From Hemileia vastatrix (taxonomy: Eukaryota; Basidiomycota; Pucciniomycetes; Pucciniales; Zaghouaniaceae), in NCBI GenBank assembly GCA_030280995.1, contig JASXTE010000014.1, forward strand, positions 7,871,656 through 7,935,655: 64,000 nucleotides of DNA, given 5' to 3'. Below are positions 36,652-48,128 of the stretch, piece by piece. A program made the position numbers and the translations under genes. Position 1 is the stretch's first letter, and each line of letters starts with the position of its first letter. Below the pieces are notes generated by a model. It was not told where the DNA came from. It made no database searches and worked only from the letters and a program-made list of their open reading frames with translations.

Positions 36652-37450
36652 TATTCCAACATGTAAATAGATAAAGTTCTGTCTATATGATATATCTTGT
36701 ATAATTCAAGTTATTTTCCTTCAAATACGTCAAAAATGTGACCATCTTTGAAATTTATTAAGTAACCTTTGACATGATTTTCTAAATTAATTATTAAAAA
36801 AAAATATTGTAAGTCCAGCAATAACAAAGATTTTAAAATCTACTTATATGATTTCAAATACTTGTATTAAATTCTTAAATATTTTATTGTTTATATAAAA
36901 ATATGATAACTGCTCTAGTTTTGTTACTTTACCTTTAATATTATATAATCTATTAATTATTACAAATATTTTTGTTGATTGTAACATTTTTAATCAGAAG
37001 TAGAAAAATTTAAATAATTAAATGAGTACATTCTTAAAAAAATACAATTTAATCTATTATTGATTCAAAATTCTTTCTTCAACTCTTTATTATTACCTTT
37101 TTTATTAATAAGCCTGTTTGACCTAAAATACTATACAGTTAATTTGGTAGCATTAAAAGCACATTTTTATGGCTAATATATTTCAAATTCTTTATTATAG
37201 TTTTTTTTATTTTAGAACCTTTGCTACCAATTTAATAAAAATGACATTTAAAGATTTCACAACTTATATATTTCCTCAAAAGTAAATCAAATTTTCTTAT
37301 AATATTATGAAAAAAAATTATTTTATTTCACAAATAAAAAAAATAGATAATACTATAATTATCAAAACTGAAAATGTTACAGCTACTCCCAGTATTTATC
37401 ATGTTTAAATTTTCATTAAGTTGTGTATATATAATATAAATTTTTAATAT
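36652..37450. other. AT-rich intergenic between convergent genes
   Basis: About 800 bp, very AT-rich, no reading frame; it holds the 3' ends of two genes that face each other. Confidence 0.6.
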
Positions 37451-38640
37451 TTATATATCTAGATTTTTTAGATTTGTCTTAACATTACATAAATAATACT
37501 GTGCTGATTCTATTTCTTCCTCTATTAAGTAATCTCTTTTCAAAAAAACTCTCAAAGCACTAATCAAATATTCTAACCTAAATTTTTCTTTTTTAATTTC
37601 TAAGTATTCTGAAATATCAATATCAAAAACATTAAGCTTTTCTATAGCATGAAAAAGTCTAGTGCTGATTTGAATAGAAGAACCTATCCTAGTGAAGCCA
37701 GGAATTTCATGACATCTTGAGGTAAAATGCCTTAGTTGATTGGCAGGCCATAATGTCACTGTTATTCCATTAGTTGCTTAAAAGTTGATTTTACTTCGAA
37801 TTTCGGGAAACATAAGTTCTCCACCTATTTGTCGTGGTTGGGTCTTATCATACTTCATATGAATGGTGTTTTTTTCTGTATCTTTAGGAAAAAATATTCC
37901 TAAAGTATACTCACTTGCATCCTTATCGAGATGAACCTCATTAGAGAACCCATTACCATTCCCTCCAGATGTCCAAGTTAAATTACTAGCAAACGGTACA
38001 CCCTCTTCTTCACTAGAAACTTTTGAAAATCCAGGAATACCAAGTTTTGCGCAAAGATTAGTTGCCTCATTGTACTTTACATATGATATTTTTTTAAAAA
38101 AATATTCAAAGTACATTTCAATCCTCTTCATTCGTTTTTTATATTCATCCGTTTTTACAATATCATCAGTGTATTCATCTGCAAGGAAAAGCATTCAAAA
38201 ATTCAGTATTTAAATTAAAAAAAGTGATACTTACGAATATGTAAAGATTTCTTTCTATCTAAAATAAAGCCACCACCAAACATTTTTCCAAAACCACCAG
38301 CTCTTTGATGATAACCATTATTTTTAATTTCATGTTCGCAGTAAGAAAGATCCTTAATGCATCGCACCGTAGCTTCTAACATATCTAGTTCTTTGAGCTC
38401 ATGAATTTCAAAAGTCTGCACAAGAACATTAGGTATTAAGACATCTTTTGGTTTATAAATACTACATCCAGGAAAAAAATTGTAATAATTATTGCAATCT
38501 GTCATATTATTTGCATAAGATCGTGCATAGAAATGTGGCTTCTTCCCGTTTGTATCCATTCCAAGAGCGTTTACAAGTTTCATTCCAGTAGCAATGTCTT
38601 TCGCCCACCTATTGTTAGAGTTCTTCCCTGGCCGTTTTTT
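37451..38640 (-). pseudogene. TET/JBP-like 2-oxoglutarate/Fe(II) dioxygenase, one premature stop
   Basis: Enzymes of this family oxidise methylated pyrimidines in DNA, in the nucleus, using iron and 2-oxoglutarate. The coding sequence runs leftwards from about 38637 (NRWAKDIATGMKLVNALGMD) through a 56-bp GT-AG intron (38179-38234) to 37451. The fold's markers are present: the HxD iron motif in VHLDKDASEYTLGIFF (His at 37931-37933, Asp at 37925-37927), GGELMFPEI, then TVTLWPANQLRHFTS with the distal His (37727-37729), and an Arg in FTRIGSSIQIS (about 37688-37690) for 2-oxoglutarate. One in-frame TAA (37778-37780) separates GGELMFPEI...INF from the distal His. The N-terminus is uncertain because an 11-A run near 38635 shifts the frame. 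Without the stop the active site would be complete. Confidence 0.8.
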
Positions 38641-38911
38641 TTTTTCAAATCGTTACTCATTGATGGTTCAATCCTAAGAGAATTCAATTTTGATTTAAAA
38701 TAGAAAAAAATCAAAAATTAGAAAATAGTAACATAATTTCAATTATCAGTCAATGATACCTTTAACTTTATCATATCTTCAATATTAGAAATACAAAAGT
38801 TAGCATATCTACATATTAGTAAATTTATATACTTTTTCTTTATTTCAAATATTAAGAGAGCGTTTCAAAGGTATACTTTATTAAATTATACATATAAAGA
38901 GTATAGCTTTA
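38641..38911. other. Upstream flank of the TET/JBP-like gene
   Basis: AT-rich. An ATG on the minus strand near 38664 is one frame off because of the A run, so a lost start or a missed intron is possible. Confidence 0.4.
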
Positions 38912-39252
38912 TCCTGTATGCATTCAGCAAGTACGAGATTTGGCTCTACACTTAATATTAATAATATAATGAAAGTATAACTCCAATACACTAGTAATAT
39001 TAAAAAATTTACGGAATTATGATATCCACATATATAAAATGAAAAATCTTGCTCTGATCAATATATTGACTTAGAAAGTTATACTTCAATAAATTATTAA
39101 TTTTTAAATTGTAGCATTGTCCTGTATGCTTTCAGCAAGTACGAGACTTTGAAACAACTTAAAAATCAATAAATTAAAGGTAAAGTACAAACAATCTAAT
39201 TATTATTATGAAAAGCAAAACATTATCCTGTATGCTTTCAGCAAGTACGAGA
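38912..39252. repeat. Three copies of a 27-bp hairpin-forming element
   Basis: TCCTGTATGCTTTCAGCAAG followed by TACGAGA occurs at 38912-38939 (with CATTCA), 39120-39146 and 39226-39252. Within each, TGCT/AGCA and GTA/TAC can pair. The third copy is flanked by longer arms (AAAAGCAAAACAT and ATGTTTTACTTTT) that also pair, and the second by AT-rich arms. The cluster lies in the 5' flank of the TET/JBP-like gene. Confidence 0.75.
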
Positions 39253-40406
39253 TGATGTTTTACTTTTCATATTAATAATATAATGGTTGAGAAAGTATTA
39301 AAGAAATATAGAAAAATGATAAGCAAAACATGAACTTACATGTCTATAAAATCTTCTTCCATTTGTAGCTGATTGATCAAAATTAATTATAAAGTTTATT
39401 TTATAATCACTGTTTTAAAAAATAAATGGTTAGATAAATAAATTGAACATTTTTGATAAGGAATAAAGAAAAGTAAATTGACAAACAAATAAAAAAACTT
39501 TAAGTTAACTGAAAAAGAATTATTTTATAATGAATCGAAAGGGTACAGTAAAAGATACCATAAAAATAAATTCAGAATTAGAATCATTAGATTAACTTGT
39601 CAAAAGTGTAAAAAAGTGTAACAAACCAAAATGATATGAAATGCAATAGCAAGAAAAATTTGCTTACCGGTAATCAGATAAGGTCAAGAAAATAGTACCA
39701 ATAATTCAAAATGATAAAGCAAAAATATGATTGATAATTTTTGAAAAAGGTAAGTGAGAAAGAGAAAGGAAAAATAAATTGGGTGGCAAACAGATGTATA
39801 TATCATGAATTTTCACTGATCACATTTTCAAAAAAATGCAGCTCTCCAAGTCATATGATAAACTTCATCTAAATTCTAAGAATGATGTTGCCAAGGCACT
39901 GTACACAGCATGATCATTTTTTCCTATGCATGTACTAATTCCAGCTAGAATTTACTTGGCTGCATGTTGTACAGATGCACATTTGTGGAACACTGAATTT
40001 CACATCTAAAAAAAATTGATGCCACATAATTCTAGCTAACATGTTTCACGTAGCTAAAAAACATACACTCATCACATTTAAATTTACATTGTGCCAAAAT
40101 TAATTCATTTTTGAATTTTTTTAAAGGAAAATATAATGTGCACCACCTATTTCTAAAATATGAACCTCCGCACCATATTAAATTGGGAGACTTTTAATTA
40201 TGCAATTTTTTTGCCGTGACCTTTTTCCTGATCTTACTTGGTTCAAAATATTGAAACATGGCCAATGTTGATGAAAGAAACATTTGATTTTGTTTCTATG
40301 TGTAACAATGGAAGGCTGTTTCTTACTGGCTGAAGAGTGTTGTATATTTTATTTGAACAAATTTTTATTTTTTTATGTATTTTATTTAAAAAATTTAATT
40401 TTTATT
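39253..40406. other. AT-rich stretch, no gene seen
   Basis: About 1.15 kb without coding content. Words such as TTGCCAAGGCAC and ATGATCAT resemble spacers of the palindrome array at 19354-21291 but do not form an array here. Confidence 0.5.
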
Positions 40407-41125
40407 GCAGCCAGATTTATACTGGCTGCTTTTTAGAAACCTTAATTTATGACCCAAGCCTTTGAAATTGGCTTGGGTCCCTTACATTGCAATTTAGTAC
40501 TTCCAGCCAGGTTTCCCCTGGCTGGAAGTGTCTCTTTCAAGCAATCGAAGTCGCTAAAAGCGACTTCGATTGCTTGCTGTAATGTTTGCCACCCTCCCAG
40601 CTAATTTACTAGGCTGGGAGGTGGCCAAAGCAGTGTGCAACGCGCGTTGCTGCTGCAAGTAACGCGCGTTGCACAATCGCTACCATATTTCATGCAGCTG
40701 ACTTGATATCAGCTGCATGAGATATGCGCAGCATGTGCAATGCGCGCTGCATGCAGCAGAAACGCGCGTTGCATGCAATGCGCATTACTTGCAGCAGCGA
40801 TGCGTGTTGCATGTGCTGCATGCAGTGCATTGCACAGCCAGTTTTTTTCTGGCTGTGCAATGCACACAGAGAAACCAAAGTCCCTGCAAGGGACTTTGGT
40901 CTCTAAAATGGAAGCGACTTTCCCTACCAGGTGCAATCTGGTGGGAAAGTGAGAGAAACGTTAGACCGAAGTTGTTTGAAAGCAACTTCAGTCTTAAAAA
41001 CATTAAAAATCATAAAAAAAAAAATGAGAAATGTAGAAAAAAAAATTAAAAATTAAAATGTGAGTATAAGAAAAAAAATAAGTTCTAGTGATACCAAAAA
41101 TCCAAGCCAATTTCATTTGGCTTGG
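40407..41125. repeat. Run of about 13 consecutive, unrelated perfect hairpins
   Basis: Successive inverted repeats with loops of 3-12 bases: 40407-40429 (8-bp stem), 40451-40479 (10), 40499-40529 (13), 40538-40576 (18-bp stem, 3-base loop), 40588-40625 (13), 40635-40674 (14), 40690-40720 (12), several GCATGCA/CGCGTT types at 40730-40825, 40825-40865 (17), 40874-40900 (12), 40917-40950 (12), 40963-40994 (11) and 41102-41125 (9). Stem sequences differ from one another. Base composition jumps from very AT-rich to about half GC here. The overlapping short reading frames in this stretch are by-products. Confidence 0.9.
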
Positions 41126-43278
41126 TTATTTAATAATTATTTTTTAATACATTAAATTTAAAATTCAAACACCATAAAATATATGAATTTTTTTATATGA
41201 ATATTATAAATTTAATCTACCTCTTTCTCATAATTATATTTATAATTTTGTTTTTTTAATTTTTGACATTTAAGTTTATTTTTTGGAAATACAAAATTAA
41301 ATTTTCAACTAAATTTTTTAGTAAGGTAAAATAAATTATAAATTTGACATTTTGTAATTGAATAATGAAAAAAATTTTAAATTTATTTAAAAAATATTTT
41401 TGTTAGAAGAATACAAATATTTTAAGGGTAGAAATATGGTGCAAATTGTAAGTAAAAAAAATTATATTTTTTTTTGTGAGGGGTTATTTCTATTTTTAAA
41501 AATATTTTTCAAAAACATTCATTAAATACTGAATTAAATTACTTTGAAACTCAAATTTTTTGTAAAATAATTAAAAATGAAATAATAATATTGTTGTATT
41601 TGATATAAAATTTGAATTGGTAATATTAATGTCTCTCTAAGTAAATTTGAAAATCATTTAAAAAGACCATGTTGATAGGTACTTCATTTTTGATATACAA
41701 TGGTTATATATATATCTTATATATATTTCTTGAGTGTTATTTTTATATACATTCAATAAAATTTGTAATATAAAATGCCATTTAATAATTAATTAATGTT
41801 CAACTTAGTTATAACAACTTCATATTTAATACCAGCCACTAGTATTTACTTTTTAATTTAAAACTCCAATGTAATATGAGAGTATCCTTATTTTGTCTGT
41901 ATGTAATGAACAACAATAACAGACCATAAATGAGTGGGTAGTTAATTACAATAAATAGTTGAAGAATAACCTATAAGAAATGATAAGTTTATCAAAAAGA
42001 GTACATTAAAAAAATATACTTTTGAATTTTTTTTGATATAATTTGGGTAGTTAAATGAAAATTTAAATTATCAGACATCAAAATGGATAAAATCTAAAAG
42101 TAGTGTTTATATAATAAGCCTCATATAAAAAAAGGATAAAAAATCTACTATGTAACTAAATTATTAAATATTAAGGTATTATTAAAATTATTGAAAAACT
42201 TATTTTACAGTTATAATGAAATCTAAATGTGAAAATAATGGTGGGATAATAGTAAGACTATGTGGAAACACTTTAATTTATACATACTTTCAACTATGTT
42301 CAGATAAAAAAATTGTTAAAATTGTATAATAACATCTAGTTAATAGTGATGCAATTTTATTTAGATCAAGAATAAATTTTTCTGAGGAAAAACTAATTAA
42401 ATTGAGATATGGCCATCTCCTTTCAAGAGATAGAATAATAATAAAAATTTAAAAAATTATAATAAGTATTCTTAATCACCATTTTTGAAAAGTCTCTAGT
42501 AAAATTCATTATAATATATCATTCATTGATTACATTATATGGAGTTTCATCTTGAAGTAGTGATGTGCAGCTTTGAACTTATGTTATGAAAAACAAAAAA
42601 GTTAAAAAATATATAGTTATACTAATGAAAAAGCCAAAAATAAAAATACTATTATAAATTAAAAAAATAAAACTACATAAATTTTATTCTGCTCTAATGA
42701 TGGAAGGGTACTATGTATGAATTTCCACATGTTAAATCCAAACCTGCTTTAAGGCTAGTTTACAGGTAGAGCTATTAAGTTTCCTTAAATTCTAAAAATA
42801 ACTTATGCATTTTACTAATTATTTTTTTCTTGTTTCTTTCCAAAGTTGTTAGAGTTGCTTAATTAATACTGTTATCTTGATTGTAAGATATATAATTTTT
42901 TTTGAATACATGATTTATTGTTTCAAAAATTATATTATAAATTTAAATCATTTATTTCATTTTCTAAAGCTTCATTGTCAAAGACACAACTCCATTTTCT
43001 GTTACTTAACAAATATATAAAATGTGATAGTAAAATTTGAGGAATTTTCTTTTTGAGAGGGTCAAACTATATTGTGAAGATTTTTATCTAGAAATTCTTG
43101 TACTCTAAAACCAAATAATTTTCTCCCTTAAGTAAGCCATTTCAAAAATATGAGAATATAAACAAGAATATTAACTTATCTTATTTTTATTTTCTTTACT
43201 GAAAGTTTTAGTTCAATCCCTTTTTTTATATGACATTAGTATAAAAACATGGTTAAATGCTACTATATAATTAATTTT

Positions 43279-43317
<39 letters not shown>

Positions 43318-45025
43318 TTAGAACGTCATCCTTTTTTATTTACTTGAATAAATGGCTCAATTATAATACCCAACACTTATTAATGTTTCCCAAACTCAAT
43401 AACAAATTTCTCATATGAAATATTAGCTTCTAATATAAGAAGTTTATCTATAGATGATATTCAACATGTGATTTTACTTTTTAGATTCAGCTAAAATTAA
43501 ACAAAAGGAGAAGTCATGCATATGTGTATAAATGGTAACCATATGTTACTTAGAGGATTGTGAAATTCACTCATCAGAATGGTTTAAGTATTAAAATAAA
43601 TTGAGGTCATTATTTTCTAGTATTTGAAACTAATTAGGAAATTATTCTAAAAATATATTTTAATGTGTATCATGTTTAAAAAGTTGGAAATATGATTTTT
43701 GAAAATTGTGAGTTTCTTATGAGATACCAAGCTTTAGTTTACATTGTTTCAAGTAGAATAGAATTTTAGTATTAGAAATTGAAAGCAATGTACCATTATC
43801 AGATTTTAACTGTGTTCTACTTATAGAATGATTACATAACATTAAACATTATTTAAATCAAAAAGGTTTAAAAGATATTTAGAATTTTACCAAATTTTAC
43901 CATTTATTAATCTTTGATTTGAAAACAAACTATGATGTACACTCACTAGAAATAAGCAATCCCAATTTTAACATAATTTATCAATCCAAAAATAATGAGT
44001 CAATTAACATGAAAATATATATTATTTCAAAACCAATTCTCTAGATTTAAAATATGATGCTTTAATGAAAAATTATTACAAAACTTTAATGCAATGAAGT
44101 CTCTTAAAAAATTCAAAAATAGAATATCAAAACAAGTAATTTCTGCAAAAAAAACTACTAACTATTGTAGATAAAGCATAAAAATAAGTCATATTTTTTA
44201 AAAAAATGATCTAACAATATTTATTTTTGTTAAAAAAATCAAAACATTGTTAAGTTTGCTTGTTATAATAATGTTAAAATCCACTAAACATTATCTAAAG
44301 GTGGTAAAATATGTTAAAAATAAGTTGAATTTTATGAGATAAAAATCAACAATTTTGTATCATTTCCTGTTGTGCTATGACTTTATTCCACCCTTTTTAT
44401 CTGATTCTTCCAGTATTACTTTGCTATGATCACTAGTTTTCAAGTTAAAATTTACAAACGTTCATTATACTTGATAATATGAAAAATAACTCAAAATTTT
44501 ATAACTACAAAATAAGATTTTGTAACTCCTTCTTTCAATCAATATTTGAAGAAATTTTAGTTTATTTGAGTAATGATTTTAAGAATAACAAAAAAATTGA
44601 AATTCACAAGGAATTATTTCCAGAGACTATAATTATTTACTTGTGTAATGCATGAGCTACTTATCAATGATGTAAAACATCAGAAAAGTAAGTTATAGTT
44701 ATAAATCTACAGATTATACTGTTTCTGGTATATATATCTTCAATAAATCTTTTAAACTTATCTTATCCTACATACCACACAATAGAAAATCATTATATTA
44801 AAAAAGGAAAAAATTCTATGATAATATCATAAAGAATGATAACCATGGATTAATATTCCATAAAAATGGTTAATAATATTTTAAGAGAACCTAAATCAGT
44901 ATTCTTTCATCAAAATATATCCTTTTTGTCTTTGTAATTTATTCCAAACAAATTTTTTGAAAGTTGAATCTATATATCTAATGCCAAAACCACTATTAAG
45001 TTCCCTCTTAGACTTTTTAAGAAAT

Positions 45026-45056
<31 letters not shown>

Positions 45057-46960
45057 TATTTATCAAAAATTGAAATAAAGAATAAAAACATAATTTTATT
45101 TACCTTTAATTATTTAAATATAGAGTATTTTCAGAATGCATTGTGGTTACTTGTGAAGGTTAGAAGATTTGAAGTTGGATTTATGAGTTTTTAGAAGGGC
45201 AAATATTGTAAAATTCTTTCATAAATATTTATTTCATAGTTTCAAATGTTGAAATCTACAAACTAATGGGATTTAAAATTATATTGAGATTTAAAATCTG
45301 TTTTCTACTCAAGTAAAATAAAATAAAATGATGATATCAAAATTGAAATTAAGTTTAAACTTTTGATATGCTCTATCTTCAATTTTATTGATAGTGCATC
45401 AAAAATTTAATAATATTTTTTTCCTTCATCACTTTTTACATAAAAGATAGTTTTATCATTTTATGAATTAAAGATTGCTTATATAAATTTAACATCTATG
45501 TCAACTGTTTATGACTATTAATCTATATAATAAATTTTTTAGAAGAAAAAATAACATCAGTATATACTGACTTTGAAATTATTCAATTTAAAATAGTTTA
45601 CAGGTAGATAATGAAGGGTGATTTCATTTTTGAATATGAACTATAGAAGTCTTATTTTATCAATTTTAATTCTTTTTGAGGTCAAATGTATCCACCGCAA
45701 CTTAAGTAAGAATAAAAATTATTTTTATTGAAATTTACATGAGAAAGTATGCCTATTATTCAAAATCAAACTTGCTCTAATGGTGTTTTTCAATCATTAT
45801 TTCCATTCATAACAATAAAAAACATTTCAATTTGCTGATGTTTTAGTTTTTGATATCCCCAAGTTTATATCTCAGGTGTACTATTCACAAAATTATTAAA
45901 AATATAATTTTCGAAATACATGATAAACTTGAAAGTGAGGGGGCATTAAATTTTTAAAAATGAATTCTAAATTCAGGATGGATAGTATTTTTTCTATTTT
46001 CACAAATGAACAATTTTTTGTTTCAATTAATCCAGAAAGAAAATTTTGTTGTAAGCATATTATATTATATTTATTATGATTTTAAATACTATATTTTCAA
46101 GATTTGTGTTTAATATTTACTGTGAAAGTTAATGTTAATGTGAATTTAAAGTAAGCTTGAAGAAATTTAATCAATAGGCATATTGGATATTTAAAATAAT
46201 ATTTTGCTCCAATCTTGAATCATCCTGGGCTAAAAAATATCCCAAATAAGGTTTTTGTGGGTCAATTTGGATTTAAGTAGGATTAAGTGAGGTTTAATAA
46301 AGGACAGATAAAAGGCTAAATTCATTACTAGTGACTTTTTTCTCAAAATAGTTATAAAATATGTATCATTCTGGAATCAAGCTTCAATAAAGTTGAATTG
46401 AAACAGAGATAATTTCTAGCAGCACAACACCATATTTACAAAGGTGTAAAATACCTCAAATATTACTCATAATATAGGAAGGCAAGGAATCTACAAAATT
46501 CACATTTCAAACGAGGATTTATATTTTGAATTTGAAATTGAGAAATGGAATATTATTTTCCAATTTAAATATCTATTAGTCATTTTAACAAAAGTTTTCA
46601 GTAATCAGATTGAATTTTGATGGTATTTTGTTGTAGATTAATCATTTTGATGAGACATTTACTCAAAATTACTGGTTTCATTTCTAATATTCCATGTGAA
46701 ATTCATTACGAATCTTTTTGAAAGTGAATAGTTGACATATTGGATATGCAAAAGCTTATGTTAGATCAAAGTGAGATCAAAGGGAGCTTAACTGATGATC
46801 AAATTAGGATTTTACAAGATCAAACGGTGATCAATGTAGGTTCATCTTGAGCTCAATTTGTGACAAATCTCTGACTAAATGTAAGGCCAAACAATTTCCT
46901 ACATGGTGATGATGTGTGCATAATTCAAGCATAGATTTGTGGCTCAACGGAGCTCAAGCA
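41126..46960. other. Six kb of AT-rich DNA without genes
   Basis: No reading frame of more than 60 codons on either strand and no recognised motif. Simple TA repeats lie at 43282-43310 and 45025-45056. Near the right end, GATCAA occurs five times at 46764, 46775, 46797, 46818 and 46829. This is the right-hand internal part of the giant transposon. Confidence 0.7.
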
Positions 46961-47004
46961 AGGGGTATTGCTAGCAATACCCCCCCATTTTTTCTGTGGT
47001 GATT
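46961..47004 (-). repeat. Right terminal inverted repeat and ATT duplication of the giant transposon
   Basis: Read on the minus strand from 47001, the repeat starts CACCACAG, then AAAAAAT, seven G and the same 22-bp palindrome (46962-46983). It differs from the left end only by two A/T changes before the G run. ATT follows at 47002-47004. Confidence 0.85.
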
Positions 47005-48128
47005 CTCCTCCAACATCCCTCAAACAATTTGGTTTCATTCATTTTGTCATCTCATCTCTCCAGGTAAGTCATTTTATTCTTTTTTTTTTGATTTTTTGAT
47101 TACTAATTATAATTTTTTTGTTTTTTTCTGTTTATTTTATTTTTTTTATCTAAATTTTTTTTGTAAGTGGTTATTTTGGATTTCAATGGTATAATTAACC
47201 TTTTTTTTCTCTCCCTCTTTACTTTCTTTTTTAGCTCCATCACCCTACTCTTCATCCCTCCTTGGCATGGTCATTATCCCCCCTTTCCCTTATTTCACTT
47301 TTTTTTGGCTCCATTTCATTGAAACACATATATTGCACATTCTTTATGCATTTCACTTACTCCATATTCAATTTCCCCACAATTCCAACATCAATCTTTC
47401 TCACTCTATTTTTCTTACTTTTCAATCAAGGTAAGTTTCATCTCCTTTTTTTCATGCCTATATGATATCTCATTCCTTTTATGAAAAGTTCATACTTAAA
47501 TATATGTATGACTCTTATCTGGATAACAGTGAACTTATAAAACTCCTTTTGATCTCATCTTCATTACCACTTTTCAAGTTTTTGTAAAATTTTGAAAATC
47601 AGACTCAGAATTAGGGTTAGGTTTATTCAAATATAATTTTCTTTTTACTGAAGATTCTCCTGAAGGCTACCTTTCATTTCCTACAAACAGATTTGAATTT
47701 GATTCAGTGGTTGCTGAGATATTGACCGTTAAAGTTGAGCCTTATTTTTCCCAATTTAAATTTTTATTTCATTTTTTTATGTAACAAATTAGGGTTAGGT
47801 TTATTTAAATCACATGTCCTTTAACTGAAGATTCTACTAAAGCATATCTTTCATTTCCCACAAACAGGTTTGAATTAGGTTCAGTGGTTGCTGAGATTTT
47901 GACCTTTGAAGTTGAGCCTTTTTTCCAAATTTCACTTGTCTTATTTCACATTTTTATATTGCATATTTAGAAGATAAGGATTCTGAAACTCTTATATGAT
48001 TATTATCTAGGCATTTCAATTATATAGGCATATATTCATTGCTCAAGAATATCACTAAAGCTCAAAAAGATGAAGATTTTTGCTTATGGGACACTCTTCC
48101 TTCCTTTAACTCTTTTCTTGCTCTTTGA
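47005..48128. other. Right arm of H: T-rich leader with likely introns and a tandem duplication
   Basis: Pyrimidine-rich sequence with intron-like donors (CCAGGTAAGTC near 47065, AAGGTAAGTTTC near 47430) leads towards the dioxygenase remnant. A 178-bp unit starting ATTAGGGTTAGGTTTATT is repeated in tandem (47610-47787 and 47788-about 47960), with moderate divergence. Confidence 0.5.

Larger units (their letters stand above)
8155..47001. mobile_element. Giant CACTA/Plavaka-type transposon, 38.8 kb
   Basis: The unit is bounded by 41-bp inverted repeats (8155-8195 and 46961-47001) that match at 39 of 41 positions and start CACCACAG. The 3-bp sequence ATT flanks both sides (8152-8154 and 47002-47004). 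CACTA-superfamily transposons are known for termini starting CAC and short, usually 3-bp, target duplications. The unit contains an uninterrupted transposase of the fungal Plavaka branch of that superfamily (13656-17034), so ends and enzyme agree. About 11.9 kb of its length is a later Gypsy insertion (22923-34819), leaving about 26.9 kb. Other content: Snf2 gene, two unknown genes, the second transposon gene, a palindrome array, a TET/JBP-like gene, a hairpin run and AT-rich filler. Confidence 0.75.

Noticed and set aside
40690..41049. Six overlapping frames on both strands, Cys/His/Ala-rich
   Set aside because: They arise from the GC-rich inverted repeats of the hairpin run, which read similarly on both strands.
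43282..45056. TA dinucleotide runs as functional elements
   Set aside because: Ordinary simple repeats in AT-rich DNA.
47262..47465. A 67-codon Phe/Leu-rich frame in the right arm of H
   Set aside because: Low complexity, lies across intron-like donors; no support as a gene.
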